A stretch of DNA of 54,795 bases from an uncultured Methylophilaceae bacterium (GTDB lineage Bacteria > Pseudomonadota > Gammaproteobacteria > Burkholderiales > Methylophilaceae): assembly GCA_903899965.1 (NCBI GenBank), contig CAIULB010000026.1:1-54795 (forward strand), read 5' to 3'. Of this stretch, positions 34,907 through 44,959 are shown one piece after another; positions within the stretch are counted from its first letter, which is position 1, and the number at the start of each line of letters is the position of its first letter. A program made the position numbers and the translations under genes. A model generated the notes under the pieces. That model ran no database searches and was not told the origin of the DNA. It saw only the letters and a list, made by a program, of their open reading frames with translations.

Positions 34907-36199
34907 ATGTCAACAAACGCACCAAGGGATATTGCCCTATTAAGCAAATTCACACCCAAGCCTAGACGTTTAGATCACTTAGCTAAGCACATGCTCATCA
35001 AACGGCTGGCGCACTTACAGCATGGCGCTATAAAAATAGTCGACGACAATCAAACCATGCGGTTTGGACAAGAGACAAGCGACTCATCTTTAGAAAAGAT
35101 TGAGGTGACTTTGTACGTTAAAAGCTCAGAGTTTTATGGGGAGGTTGTTTTTGGGGGATCTATTGGTGCGGGTGAAGCCTATATGCAAGGATACTTTGAG
35201 TGCGATAACCTCACCAACCTGATTCGACTGATGGTGAGGAACCAATCGCTGTTAGATGACATTGAGTCCAGCTTTGCGAAAATCACCGCACCGATACAAG
35301 CGTTGTTGCATCGCATCAATAAGAACACTCAGACTGGTAGTCGCCGTAACATCTCGGCACACTATGATTTAGGTAATGATTTCTTCAAGCTGATGCTTGA
35401 CCCCACCATGATGTACTCATCCGCATTTTTTGAGAGTGCGCAGCAGTCACTTGAAGAAGCCTCAATTGCAAAACTGAAGAAGATTTGCAAAAAACTAGAC
35501 CTCAAGTCTACAGATCACGTGCTAGAGATCGGCACTGGCTGGGGTGGTTTTGCGATTTATGCCGCCCAGAATTACGGATGCAAGATCACCACCACCACCA
35601 TCTCTCAAGCTCAGTATCAGCTAGCGTTGGAACGAATAAAAGAGGCGGGACTGGAAAACAAGATTGAAGTATTACTCTCAGATTACCGCGATCTAACGGG
35701 TGAATACGACAAGCTGGTATCGATCGAAATGATTGAGGCAGTCGGACACCATTTTTATGACACCTACTTTGGCGCGTGCGGAGGTTTGTTGAAACCGAAC
35801 GGGATGATGTTATTGCAGGCAATTACGATTGCTGACCAGCGCTATGCGTCAGCTATTAAATCCGTTGATTTTATTCAGCGCTATATCTTCCCTGGCAGTT
35901 GCATTCCATCTGTCACCGCCATGCTCCACAGCATTACAAAATCGACGGATATGCGCTTGTTCGATTTAGAGGATATCGGCCCACATTACGCCACGACACT
36001 GGCAAGATGGCGTGACAACTTCTTCGACAACATCTCCGCAATCCGCCAACTTGGCTACCCGGAAACGTTTATTCGCATGTGGGATTTTTACTTGTGTTAT
36101 TGCGAGGGTGGCTTTGAAGAGCGTGCGCTAGGGGATGTACATATGCTACTCGTCAAGCCAGAGAACAGAAGGTTACCCATTAACAACCAAGGGGAATAG
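34907..36199 (+). CDS. cfa: cyclopropane-fatty-acyl-phospholipid synthase (copy 2)
   Basis: Transfers a SAM-derived methylene group to the double bond of phospholipid acyl chains. It has the full N-terminal lipid-binding part, then ISAHYDLGNDFF, VLEIGTGWGGF (SAM site), VSIEMIEAVGHHFY, FIQRYIFPGS and CYCEGGFEE. 430 residues from the ATG at 34907; the earlier ATG at 34850 overlaps DUF1365. This copy is closer to canonical Cfa than the operon's first methylase. It is the last of nine genes and converges with argH 10 bases away. Confidence 0.93.
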   Translation: MSTNAPRDIALLSKFTPKPRRLDHLAKHMLIKRLAHLQHGAIKIVDDNQTMRFGQETSDSSLEKIEVTLYVKSSEFYGEVVFGGSIGAGEAYMQGYFECDNLTNLIRLMVRNQSLLDDIESSFAKITAPIQALLHRINKNTQTGSRRNISAHYDLGNDFFKLMLDPTMMYSSAFFESAQQSLEEASIAKLKKICKKLDLKSTDHVLEIGTGWGGFAIYAAQNYGCKITTTTISQAQYQLALERIKEAGLENKIEVLLSDYRDLTGEYDKLVSIEMIEAVGHHFYDTYFGACGGLLKPNGMMLLQAITIADQRYASAIKSVDFIQRYIFPGSCIPSVTAMLHSITKSTDMRLFDLEDIGPHYATTLARWRDNFFDNISAIRQLGYPETFIRMWDFYLCYCEGGFEERALGDVHMLLVKPENRRLPINNQGE

Positions 36200-36209
36200 G
36201 CAACGCTTT

Positions 36210-37601
36210 TTAGGCTAACGATTTACGGGCACGCGCAATCGCTTGCTTCACTTGAGCTGGTGCAGTGCCGCCGATGTGGTTACGACTCGCCAACGAACCT
36301 TCCAGGGTTAACACCTGATAAACATCCTCTGAAATTTGCGCGCTGAATTTTTGCAGTTCCGCCAACGGTAGGTCAGATAAATCACAACCCTTGTCCACCG
36401 CATGACGGACAGCAAGTGCCACGACTTCATGCGCATCACGGAACGGCGTACCTTTTTTAACCAGGTAGTCTGCCAAATCCGTCGCCGTCGCAAAACCCTC
36501 TGTCGCCGCCTGACGCATCGCTTCTTTATTCACCTTAATGCCGCGCAACATGTCGGCATAAATCTCTAAAGTCACGAGCAAGGTATCGGCTGTATCAAAC
36601 AATGGCTCTTTGTCTTCTTGGTTGTCTTTGTTGTAGGCAAGTGGCTGACTCTTCATGAGTGTCAGGAGCGCCATCAAATGGCCAGTCACACGGCCTGTTT
36701 TACCACGCACCAATTCAGGCACATCAGGATTCTTTTTCTGCGGCATTATCGATGAGCCGGTACAGAAACGGTCTGCAATATCCACAAAGGCAAATCTTGG
36801 GCTAGACCACAGGATGAGCTCTTCTGAAAAACGTGAAAGATGCGTCATCACCAAAGCCGCTGCGGCTGTGAATTCAATCGCAAAATCACGATCGGAAACG
36901 GCGTCTAATGAGTTCTCACATACACCATCAAAGCCCAATTCTTTCGCGACCATTTCACGGTCGATTGGGTAACTCGTCCCCGCTAATGCTGCGGCACCTA
37001 ATGGCAACCGATTAATCCGTTTGCGTGCGTCCGCAAACCTTGCGGCGTCGCGTTGCAACATCTCGAAGTAAGCTAGCAGGTGATGGCCAAAGGTCACAGG
37101 CTGCGCAACCTGAAGATGCGTGAAGCCTGGCATCGCGGTATCAAAATGCGTTTCTGCTAAGTCCACAATCGATGTTTGCAACTTACGAATACCCGCAATC
37201 ACATCATCTGCCACCGAACGCAACCAGAGACGCACATCTGTTGAAACCTGATCGTTACGACTTCTGCCGGTATGCAAACGCTTACCAGCGTCACCGATTT
37301 TATCGGTTAATCGTTTTTCAATATTTAAATGCACATCCTCTAAATCGAGTCGCCATTCGAACTGACCCGCCTGAATTTCTTGCAAGATTTCGTTTAAACC
37401 TTGGGCAATTTGAGCGACATCGTCTTGGCTGATAATGCCTTGCGCACCCAACATTTTTGAGTGGGCCAATGAGCCTTGAATATCAAACGCAGCGAGGCGC
37501 TTATCGAAGTCGACAGAGGCTGTGTAACGTTTCACCAATTCGGAAACCGGCTCGTTAAAACGACCCGACCAAACTTTATCTTGTTGTGATTTATCTTGCA
37601 T
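36210..37601 (-). CDS. argH: argininosuccinate lyase
   Basis: Last step of arginine synthesis: argininosuccinate to arginine plus fumarate. The fumarase-family signature [29 protein letters not shown] and TGFTHLQ-type motif ([11 protein letters not shown]) are present; 463 residues, normal. It stands without other arg genes and is divergent from hemC across 159 bases. Confidence 0.97.
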   Translation of the reverse strand: MQDKSQQDKVWSGRFNEPVSELVKRYTASVDFDKRLAAFDIQGSLAHSKMLGAQGIISQDDVAQIAQGLNEILQEIQAGQFEWRLDLEDVHLNIEKRLTDKIGDAGKRLHTGRSRNDQVSTDVRLWLRSVADDVIAGIRKLQTSIVDLAETHFDTAMPGFTHLQVAQPVTFGHHLLAYFEMLQRDAARFADARKRINRLPLGAAALAGTSYPIDREMVAKELGFDGVCENSLDAVSDRDFAIEFTAAAALVMTHLSRFSEELILWSSPRFAFVDIADRFCTGSSIMPQKKNPDVPELVRGKTGRVTGHLMALLTLMKSQPLAYNKDNQEDKEPLFDTADTLLVTLEIYADMLRGIKVNKEAMRQAATEGFATATDLADYLVKKGTPFRDAHEVVALAVRHAVDKGCDLSDLPLAELQKFSAQISEDVYQVLTLEGSLASRNHIGGTAPAQVKQAIARARKSLA

Positions 37602-37760
37602 GCTGAAAGACGCTTATCAATAATGAATTTATCCGCCAAGTATAAAGCAAAACAAGGAATTTTCTATGCGATACGTTCTATACAAACAGAGCCTTTCTCA
37701 CAAGCCAAGCCATCGCAGTATGTTAAAATTAACAAAACGACTACTGATAGACCCTCTTGC

Positions 37761-38696
37761 ATGAATACAACACCAAAAAAAATTGTCATCGCCTCACGTG
37801 AAAGCGCTCTTGCCATGTGGCAAGCCAAACACATTCAGGCACGACTCCAAGGACTGTACCCAGAGACGACGGTTGAGATTCTGGGCATGACAACCACAGG
37901 CGATCAAATTCTAGACTCCCCATTAGCGCGTATCGGTGGCAAGGGTCTGTTCGTGAAAGAGCTTGAGCAAGCACTCGCCGATGGCCGTGCAGACTTGGCC
38001 GTTCACTCGATGAAAGATGTCCCGATGAACTTGCCAGAAGGCTTTGCCATGGCAGCTATCGGCGAGCGAGAAGACGCACGGGATGCGTTTGTTTCTAATG
38101 ACTTTGAAAGCTTAGCAGCCCTACCTGAGGGTAGTGTTGTCGGCACCTCTAGCTTGCGCCGTCAAAGCCAACTCCAGGCAAGATTCCCGCACCTAAAAAT
38201 TGAATCCTTACGCGGCAATTTACAAACCCGCTTACGCAAATTAGATGAGGGGCAGTACGCCGCAATTATTCTCGCAGCGGCCGGCTTAATTAGACTCGGT
38301 TTGGAGTCTCGCATCCGCCAACTAATCTCGCCTGAGGATAGCATTCCTGCCGTTGGCCAAGGGGCACTTGGTATTGAAATCAACGCAAGCCGCACAGACA
38401 TGCTAGCGGTCCTAGCCCCACTTAACCACCCCGCCACTGCAGCCTGTGTTGAAGCGGAGCGCGGGATGAGCCGCGCATTAGCAGGAAGCTGCACCGTGCC
38501 CCTTGGTGCTTACGCACAAATGCAAAACAACAGCATCACCATCACCGGATTCGTTGCCACTGTGGATGGAAAAGAAATGGTCAAAGAGTCAGTGACTGGC
38601 GGCATCGATCAACCAGAAAGGTTGGGTCAACAGCTCGCAGAAAAATTAGTCGCCCTGGGTGCAAATCGGATACTTGCTGGATTGGATAAGCTGTAA
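37761..38696 (+). CDS. hemC: porphobilinogen deaminase (hydroxymethylbilane synthase)
   Basis: Joins four porphobilinogens into hydroxymethylbilane in heme synthesis. The start [15 protein letters not shown] is at 37761; a longer frame from TTG at 37596 adds 55 residues unlike the family. The dipyrromethane cofactor cysteine is Cys244 in [12 protein letters not shown]. 311 residues. It forms an operon with hemD, six bases downstream, and with HemW elsewhere in the window serves heme supply. Confidence 0.96.
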   Translation: MNTTPKKIVIASRESALAMWQAKHIQARLQGLYPETTVEILGMTTTGDQILDSPLARIGGKGLFVKELEQALADGRADLAVHSMKDVPMNLPEGFAMAAIGEREDARDAFVSNDFESLAALPEGSVVGTSSLRRQSQLQARFPHLKIESLRGNLQTRLRKLDEGQYAAIILAAAGLIRLGLESRIRQLISPEDSIPAVGQGALGIEINASRTDMLAVLAPLNHPATAACVEAERGMSRALAGSCTVPLGAYAQMQNNSITITGFVATVDGKEMVKESVTGGIDQPERLGQQLAEKLVALGANRILAGLDKL

Positions 38697-38702
38697 ATCA
38701 AG

Positions 38703-39461
38703 ATGAACTCGAGCCCGCTCCATGGTCGCCATATCGTCATCACGAGACCCGTCGGTCAAGCGGAAAAACTCGGCAAGTTAATTGCTGAAGCTGGCGGTGT
38801 GACAGCACCCTTTCCGCTCATTGAAATTGCCCCACTCGACAACTACCAAGCTTTTGAAGATCACATTCGCCATTTACCGGAATACGACTGGGCGATCTTC
38901 ATCAGCAGTAATGCCGTTCAAAATGGCATGCCTTTTGTCGGCAAACTCAAGCGCCCAAACTCACTTAAATTTGCCGCCATCGGACCAAGCACCGCTGCCG
39001 AATTAGCGAAGTTTGGTGTACAACACACCCTCATCCCTGAAGGCCGTTTTGATAGTGAATCGCTCTTGGCTTTGCCCGAAATGCAGCATGTTAACAATCA
39101 AAAGATCATGATCTTCCGAGGCATCGGCGGGCGCGAAGTATTAGCAAATACCTTAAAATCTCGCGGGGCAGATGTGAGCTTCGCGGAATGCTATCGGCGC
39201 ATCAACCCACAAGAAGATATCACCCAATTAACAAGCCTCAATGATCAAAGGAGGCTCGATGCGATTGTGGTGACGAGCTCAGAAGCCATGCGTCATTTGC
39301 TCACCATGGCGAGCCATCAAGCCTGGCTTAAAAACGTTAAGCTCTGCGTGAATCATGCAAGAATCGCTGAAGAACCAAGCGGTCTAGGCTTAGATATTCA
39401 CATCGCAACCGCTCCCGGTGATGATGCAATGTTGGCGTGTTTAATTGAAGCACTTTCATGA
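38703..39461 (+). CDS. hemD: uroporphyrinogen-III synthase
   Basis: Closes hydroxymethylbilane with inversion of ring D. The family is poorly conserved, but ITRPVGQAEKLGKLIAEAGG near the start, FPLIEI, WAIFISSNAVQ and VVTSSEAMRHLL are typical, and the position after hemC settles it. 252 residues. The hemX/hemY genes that often follow in betaproteobacteria are replaced here by a DAHP synthase gene. Confidence 0.93.
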   Translation: MNSSPLHGRHIVITRPVGQAEKLGKLIAEAGGVTAPFPLIEIAPLDNYQAFEDHIRHLPEYDWAIFISSNAVQNGMPFVGKLKRPNSLKFAAIGPSTAAELAKFGVQHTLIPEGRFDSESLLALPEMQHVNNQKIMIFRGIGGREVLANTLKSRGADVSFAECYRRINPQEDITQLTSLNDQRRLDAIVVTSSEAMRHLLTMASHQAWLKNVKLCVNHARIAEEPSGLGLDIHIATAPGDDAMLACLIEALS

Positions 39462-39514
39462 TTTATTGCCAATTTGCATTAAAATAGCATTTTAGCTGTT
39501 AACTAATAAACAAC

Positions 39515-40603
39515 ATGAGCCCCATCCAAAAATTTGCAACCGATGATGTCCGCATCAAAGAGATCAAAGCGCTTAGACCGCCCTCTGATTTTCTAGATAC
39601 GTTGCAAGCAAGCCCAAAAACAGTAGACAACATTGTCGCTACCCGTGCGGCCATCCATCAGGTACTGCATAGTGCCGATGACAGGCTGCTCGTCATCATC
39701 GGCCCGTGCTCCATCCACGATGAGGAAGCTGGCCTAGCTTATGCGAAGCGTCTATTAGAACAGCGTCTGGCTTACGAAAAAGAGCTCATCATTGTGATGC
39801 GCGTTTACTTTGAGAAACCACGTACCACCGTTGGCTGGAAGGGTTTAATTAACGACCCATTCCTTGATGGTAGCTTCAAGATTAATGAGGGCTTAGAAAT
39901 CGCTAGGCGCTTCCTACTTGAGGTGAACGAACTCGGCATGCCAGCTGGCACCGAATTTTTAGATACTATCACACCGCAATACACCGCAGACTTGGTCAGT
40001 TGGGGCGCTATCGGCGCACGCACGACCGAATCACAAGTGCACCGCGAATTGGCCTCAGGCCTCTCATGTCCGGTTGGCTTTAAAAACGGGACGGATGGCA
40101 ACATTCAAATCGCCGTCGATGCGATCAAGGCGGCGGCGAGCCCACACCATTTCTTGTCAGTCACCAAAGAGGGGCAGTCCGCGATTGTCTCCACGGCCGG
40201 CAATGAAGACTGCCACGTGATTTTACGTGGCGGCAAGAGACCAAACTACGACGCCGCAAGCGTCAATGCCGCGGCAACCGAACTCGCAGCTTCTGGCCTC
40301 TCCCCTAAGGTCATGATCGACTGCTCACACGCCAACAGCCTTAAACAATATCGTCTGCAATTAGAGGTGGCGAAGGATGTTACCGCCCAGCTAAAAGCAG
40401 GCGATGAGCGCATCATGGGCTTGATGGTGGAGTCACACATCAATGAGGGTCGCCAGGATCAAACCCCGGGCTGCGCCTTAGAGTTCGGCAAATCGATTAC
40501 CGATGCATGCTTAGGCTGGGATGACACCCTGACCATTCTAGAAGTATTGGCAGAGGGTGTTCGCGCCAGACGTCGCGTGCATCAAGACGACCTAGAAGAG
40601 TAG
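39515..40603 (+). CDS. aroG: 3-deoxy-7-phosphoheptulonate (DAHP) synthase, class I
   Basis: First step of aromatic amino-acid synthesis: phosphoenolpyruvate plus erythrose 4-phosphate. Residues IIGPCSIHDEEAGLAYA, MRVYFEKPRTTVGWKGLINDP, GARTTESQVHRELASG and DCSHANS match the AroF/G/H group; 362 residues. Which aromatic amino acid inhibits it cannot be read from sequence, so the letter G is provisional. Confidence 0.94.
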   Translation: MSPIQKFATDDVRIKEIKALRPPSDFLDTLQASPKTVDNIVATRAAIHQVLHSADDRLLVIIGPCSIHDEEAGLAYAKRLLEQRLAYEKELIIVMRVYFEKPRTTVGWKGLINDPFLDGSFKINEGLEIARRFLLEVNELGMPAGTEFLDTITPQYTADLVSWGAIGARTTESQVHRELASGLSCPVGFKNGTDGNIQIAVDAIKAAASPHHFLSVTKEGQSAIVSTAGNEDCHVILRGGKRPNYDAASVNAAATELAASGLSPKVMIDCSHANSLKQYRLQLEVAKDVTAQLKAGDERIMGLMVESHINEGRQDQTPGCALEFGKSITDACLGWDDTLTILEVLAEGVRARRRVHQDDLEE

Positions 40604-40623
40604 TCCAAGCCCTGGGCTTAGAT

Positions 40624-41649
40624 TTAAGCTTTGGGTGTTGGATTCGCGTAAGTAAAAACATCCGAGAAGAATTCATCCGCTGGTAAGCCGCGCGCTTTAA
40701 ATGTGGCAAGCGCTGTATCCACCATGACCGGCGCGCCGCAACAATACACCTGGTGGCCACCTAAGTCAGCAAAATCATCTAAGACCGCCTGATGCACGAA
40801 ACCTGTTCGACCTTGCCAAGCGTCGCTATCGAGCGGCTCGGACAGGACGGGAACGAATTTAAAGTTTGGATGGATGGTTGCCCAAGCCTTTGGCAGGTTC
40901 AGCATATATAGATCCTCTAAGCTTTTAACGCCCCAATAAAGCACCATCTCTCGCGCTGTGTTTTGATGCAGTATATGTTCAACCAAGCCCTTAATTGGCG
41001 CGAAACCTGTACCCCCCGCAACGAAGATAATCGGCTTTTTGCTGTCTTCACGCAGGTAAAAGCTGCCAAAAGGTCCCTCTAAGCGCAGAATCGCCTTTTC
41101 TTGCATTTCATTAAATACGTACTCTGTAAATGCGCCGCCCGGCACTAAACGCAGGTGCAACTCCAAAAACTCATCGTTATGCGGCGCGTTAGCCAGTGAG
41201 AAGGCGCGGCGCTTGCCATCCTTCAAGATAAATTCAATGTACTGACCGGCCAAGAACTGCATACGTTCATTGCTCGGCAGCTTGAGGAAGAGCGCCATCA
41301 CATCGTGCGAGAGCTTTTCCATCATCTGCACGCGGGCAGGCATGATACGCGGTTTGATGCCGTTCAGAGCAGAGACCTCACGGCACTCGATCACCGCATC
41401 CGTGAGTGGTTTGGCGCAGCAAAATAGCGCGAGCCCCGCCGCCTTCTCGGTATCCGTCAAAGCCGTAGATTGGTAATCTCCGAAATCAACCTCACCAGAG
41501 AGCACTTTGCCCTTACAGGCGCCACAGGCACCATTTCGACAGCCGTAAGGCAAATTGAGCCCCGCATCAATGGCGGCGCTTAAGAAGGTTTCGTGTTCTG
41601 CAACCTCGTAGAGATGGCCACTGGGTTTGATAGTGACTTGATGAGACAT
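40624..41649 (-). CDS. 2Fe-2S ferredoxin/flavin reductase (CDP-6-deoxy-glucoseen reductase type)
   Basis: N-terminal plant-type ferredoxin domain with Cys37, Cys42, Cys45 and Cys77 (YGCRNGACGACKG, LFCCAK), then an FAD domain (RAFSLANAP) and an NAD-binding domain (FVAGGTGFAPIKG). 341 residues from the ATG at 41649, which has AAAGGA upstream; a longer start at 41673 is possible. The family passes electrons from NADH to oxygenases or dehydratases. No partner enzyme is adjacent, and no sugar genes are near, so the common database name for this family should not be taken literally. Confidence 0.9.
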   Translation of the reverse strand: MSHQVTIKPSGHLYEVAEHETFLSAAIDAGLNLPYGCRNGACGACKGKVLSGEVDFGDYQSTALTDTEKAAGLALFCCAKPLTDAVIECREVSALNGIKPRIMPARVQMMEKLSHDVMALFLKLPSNERMQFLAGQYIEFILKDGKRRAFSLANAPHNDEFLELHLRLVPGGAFTEYVFNEMQEKAILRLEGPFGSFYLREDSKKPIIFVAGGTGFAPIKGLVEHILHQNTAREMVLYWGVKSLEDLYMLNLPKAWATIHPNFKFVPVLSEPLDSDAWQGRTGFVHQAVLDDFADLGGHQVYCCGAPVMVDTALATFKARGLPADEFFSDVFTYANPTPKA

Positions 41650-41682
41650 GTTAGAAAATCCTTTGATCGACACTCAACTTCG

Positions 41683-42075
41683 TTAATCTTCACGCGTATA
41701 TTCACCCTCAATCACGTCATCATTTGCTGCACCCTGCTTGAACGCCGCTGCGGATGGAGATGAGGCGCCCGGGAGAAGCAGTAGCACGACGGCAATCGCA
41801 TCCGTGATCACCCCAGGGATCACAAACAGGATCCCTGCGATTAAATTCTTAACGCTACCAAAAAGCGCACTGCCAGGCGTGGCGCTCTGCGCCAAGGTTT
41901 GCATCAGGCGGCCAGCGAACAGCTGCTTTTCTTCCTGGATCAAGCGCCAGCCCAAGATTGTCACAAGCAACAAATAGGCGATAAACCACCAACCATATTG
42001 CGCGGTTAGATCTATGATTAGCCATATCTCCAATGCTGGAAATGCGAGTAAAATTAACAGCATGAACAAACGCAT
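41683..42075 (-). CDS. fxsA: FxsA family membrane protein
   Basis: A 130-residue protein with an N-terminal pair of membrane segments (FMLLILLAFPALEIWLII and WWFIAYLLLVTILG), the conserved GWRLIQEE and a third hydrophobic segment IAGILFVIPGVITDAIAV. This is the FxsA plan, a cytoplasmic-membrane protein that in E. coli overcomes phage T7 exclusion. ATG 42075 has AAGGA seven bases upstream, better than the frame start at 42099. It is divergent from cutA. Confidence 0.9.
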   Translation of the reverse strand: MRLFMLLILLAFPALEIWLIIDLTAQYGWWFIAYLLLVTILGWRLIQEEKQLFAGRLMQTLAQSATPGSALFGSVKNLIAGILFVIPGVITDAIAVVLLLLPGASSPSAAAFKQGAANDDVIEGEYTRED

Positions 42076-42116
42076 GAAATATTCCTTAAAATTGCGCATT
42101 GAGCGAATTGTTTAAG

Positions 42117-42449
42117 ATGCCGAACGAGTCAGGCAATGATGCTATTTTAGTGCTAACTAACCTGCCAGACACAGTTAGTGCAGAAAAATTAGCAGAAATT
42201 TTAATCTCAGAGCAACTGGCTGCTTGCGTTAACATCCTTGCGCCCTGCACTTCGGTTTACCAATGGCAGGGCAAACTTGAGAAAGCGAGCGAGTTACCGA
42301 TGATGATTAAAACAACACGCAACCTTTATAAGACCTTAGAGCGCACAATATTAAAACATCATCCGTACGAACTCCCTGAAATCATTTGTGTCACTATTGA
42401 TGATGGCTTGCCCGCCTATTTAGAATGGGTAGCCGCAATTAATGTATAA
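42117..42449 (+). CDS. cutA: divalent-cation tolerance protein CutA
   Basis: Small trimeric protein of the PII-like fold linked to copper tolerance. The 110-residue form from ATG 42117 shows AACVNI, SVYQWQGKLEKASE, MIKTT and HPYELPEI, all conserved. A TTG at 42099 would add six residues. It overlaps the dsbD start by eight bases; the cutA-dsbD pairing is common and led to dsbD being called cutA2 in E. coli. Confidence 0.95.
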   Translation: MPNESGNDAILVLTNLPDTVSAEKLAEILISEQLAACVNILAPCTSVYQWQGKLEKASELPMMIKTTRNLYKTLERTILKHHPYELPEIICVTIDDGLPAYLEWVAAINV

Positions 42450-44310
42450 ACCACCTAGGATCGAACATTTGAAACTCCCTGCTTTTTTAATTGGCTTACT
42501 CCTTCTTAGCTTCAACATGCTCACGCTCACGCACGCCGCTGAAAACAGCTCATCCACAGGCGCGGTCAGCCTGTTTGACAAGGAGAATCAAGTTTTATCC
42601 CCAGACCAAGCCTTTAAACTTACGGTCAGTGCACAGGATAAAACAACCCTCGAAGCCAGCTTTACCGTCGCCCCCGGCCATTACCTATACCGGGAACGGA
42701 TCAAGTTCGACACAAAGGATGCGAGCATCTCAGGCGTTAACTTCCCAAAGGGCGACATCAAAAAAGACCCCAACTTCGGCGAAATGGAAGTCTTTCACCA
42801 AAGCTTTCATGCGCAGATCAAGCTGAAAGACGCCCCTCAAAATCTAGAGAAGATTGCCCTCCAGGCGACTTACCAGGGCTGCAGTGAAAAGGGCCTATGT
42901 TATTCCCCCATCCACAAGACGATTGCACTTAACCTAAGCGCGCCACAAGCTGTAGCGCCGACTCAGGCCTCAGAAGACAAGGCCACCACGCTGCTTAAGG
43001 GCGGTAAGCTCTGGCTGATCGTGATCGGCTTTTTTGGTTTTGGTTTGCTGCTAGCACTCACGCCGTGCGTGCTGCCGATGATCCCCATCCTTTCTGGAAT
43101 CATCGTCGGCGATAAAAAAGTCCACCGCCACGCCACCTCACGCTTGCATGCCTTCAACCTATCGCTCGCCTATGTCTTTGGGATGTCGCTGAGCTACAGC
43201 TTGGCTGGCGTCGCCGCAGGTTTATCTGGGCAGCTACTAAGTAGCGCCCTTCAGAGCCCATGGGTGCTTGGGGTCACCGCCGCGATCTTTGTATTCTTAG
43301 CTTTCTCGATGTTTGGTTTTTACGAACTGCGCCTGCCAAGCACGCTTGAAAACCGCATGGTCAAAGTCGCCAACGGCATTAAGGGCGGTCAATTTATCGG
43401 CGTGTTCACCATGGGCGCACTCTCCGCACTTATCGTTAGCCCGTGCGTTGCCGCGCCACTGGCGGGTGCCTTAATCTACATCAGCCAAACCCACGACGTC
43501 CTGCTGGGTGGGATCGCACTGTTCTCGCTCTCGATCGGCATGGGCGTCCCGCTCCTCTTGATCGGTGCCTCCGCAGGTCACGTGCTACCAAAAACCGGCA
43601 CCTGGATGACCACTGTGCGTAACTTCTTTGGAGTGCTGATGCTGGGAGTCGCCATCTACATCATCTTCCCAGTCATTCCGCTCAGCTTGCAGATGCTACT
43701 CTGGGCAGCTTTGCTGATCATACCTGCCATCTACCTGCACGCACTCGATCCGCTTCCGGCAGATGCTGCGCCGGCATCTAGACTCTTAAAGGGGATTGCC
43801 ATCATGTTGCTGGCGCTTGGTCTGACCATGTTGGTTGGTGCCGCCTCCGGGGCAAGATCGCCACTTCAACCCCTTGCTGGATTAACTGCACAAAAAACAA
43901 GCACCCCCAAAACCACGTTAAACTTTAAGCGCATCCACAGCATCGGGGAGCTTGATGCGGTAATTAATGGCGCTAAGGGCAAGGTCGTCATGCTGGACTT
44001 TTATGCGGACTGGTGTGTTGCCTGCAAGGAGCTTGAGGAGTTTACCTTCAGCGATGCGGGGGTGAAAAACGCCCTGAAGGATGCCGTCCTCGTCCAGGCG
44101 GACGTCACCAACAATACCGCTGAAGAAGTTGCCCTATTAAACAAGTTCAAGCTATTTGGTCCGCCAGGGATTATTTTCTTTAATAAGTCCGGCAAAGAGA
44201 TCGCACCGCTCAAGGTGGTTGGCTACCAACCCCCGCAGGACTTCATTAAGGTCCTCAATCAATTAAACTTGTTAGGAGATGATGAATGCAATCCTACGGT
44301 CGCCTGTTAA
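42442..44310 (+). CDS. dsbD: thiol:disulfide interchange protein DsbD
   Basis: Carries reducing power from cytoplasmic thioredoxin across the inner membrane to periplasmic partners. Signal sequence, N-terminal alpha domain with Cys147/Cys153 (CSEKGLC), eight-helix membrane domain with Cys209 (TPCVLPM) and Cys335 (SPCVAAP), and C-terminal thioredoxin domain with Cys525/Cys528 (DWCVACKE). All six redox cysteines are in place; 622 residues. The TlpA-like gene overlaps its end by 25 bases and is a likely client. Confidence 0.96.
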   Translation: MYKPPRIEHLKLPAFLIGLLLLSFNMLTLTHAAENSSSTGAVSLFDKENQVLSPDQAFKLTVSAQDKTTLEASFTVAPGHYLYRERIKFDTKDASISGVNFPKGDIKKDPNFGEMEVFHQSFHAQIKLKDAPQNLEKIALQATYQGCSEKGLCYSPIHKTIALNLSAPQAVAPTQASEDKATTLLKGGKLWLIVIGFFGFGLLLALTPCVLPMIPILSGIIVGDKKVHRHATSRLHAFNLSLAYVFGMSLSYSLAGVAAGLSGQLLSSALQSPWVLGVTAAIFVFLAFSMFGFYELRLPSTLENRMVKVANGIKGGQFIGVFTMGALSALIVSPCVAAPLAGALIYISQTHDVLLGGIALFSLSIGMGVPLLLIGASAGHVLPKTGTWMTTVRNFFGVLMLGVAIYIIFPVIPLSLQMLLWAALLIIPAIYLHALDPLPADAAPASRLLKGIAIMLLALGLTMLVGAASGARSPLQPLAGLTAQKTSTPKTTLNFKRIHSIGELDAVINGAKGKVVMLDFYADWCVACKELEEFTFSDAGVKNALKDAVLVQADVTNNTAEEVALLNKFKLFGPPGIIFFNKSGKEIAPLKVVGYQPPQDFIKVLNQLNLLGDDECNPTVAC

Positions 44311-44852
44311 TTGTTGTCGTCCTATCCGCGCTCTCTGGCTGGTTCTTGTTCCACCAAACCCTAGAGAAAAAAACAGCGCCTGAAGTTAGCGCAGGCGTTG
44401 AAAAGGCTGGCAATTCCCTCTACAACATCAGGTTCCCAGACGTGCAAGGTCATCCGCAAGCTTTAAAGCAGTGGCAGGGCAAGGTGCTGGTGCTTAATTT
44501 TTGGGCAACCTGGTGTCCACCGTGCCGCGAAGAAATGCCAGAGCTCTCCGCCATGCAGAATCAATACAAGAACCAGAACATGGTAATCCTAGGGCTATCC
44601 ACGGACGATCTCGACAAGACAAAGGCTTTCATCAGAACCGCCCCAGTGAGCTACCCGATCCTCGCGGGCGATATCGATGCGATGAACCTGGCAGAAAGTT
44701 TAGGCAACAACCGCGGGATATTGCCTTATACTGTAATTGTTGATACCAACGGCACCGTTGTGAAGACTTTTTTTGGTCGCATTAATCAACAACTTCTTGA
44801 AGAAACCATCATCTCGATGCTCAAAGTTTCACCATCAAAAGAAAAGCAATAA
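44286..44852 (+). CDS. TlpA/DsbE-like membrane-anchored thioredoxin-fold protein
   Basis: One N-terminal membrane anchor (YGRLLIVVVLSALSGWFLF), then a periplasmic thioredoxin domain with active site Cys77-Pro-Pro-Cys80 in FWATWCPPCREEMPEL and a cis-Pro region GILPYTVIVD. 188 residues. Start with AGGAG lying within the end of dsbD, so translation is coupled. Probably a reductase for periplasmic disulfides fed by DsbD; cytochrome c maturation is possible, but no ccm genes are near. Confidence 0.93.
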   Translation: MQSYGRLLIVVVLSALSGWFLFHQTLEKKTAPEVSAGVEKAGNSLYNIRFPDVQGHPQALKQWQGKVLVLNFWATWCPPCREEMPELSAMQNQYKNQNMVILGLSTDDLDKTKAFIRTAPVSYPILAGDIDAMNLAESLGNNRGILPYTVIVDTNGTVVKTFFGRINQQLLEETIISMLKVSPSKEKQ

Positions 44853-44959
44853 AACAGTTAATTTCTTCAAATTTCGTCAAATTGCTGTAGAATATCTCTT
44901 AATTTACGACAAACTTGAAAACTCCAAAAGCGCTTTTTCTTTTGGAAATCATCGAAAAT

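Noticed and set aside
37596-37760. N-terminal extension of hemC from a TTG start
   Set aside because: The 55 extra residues do not resemble porphobilinogen deaminase, and a good ATG at 37761 starts exactly where the family begins.
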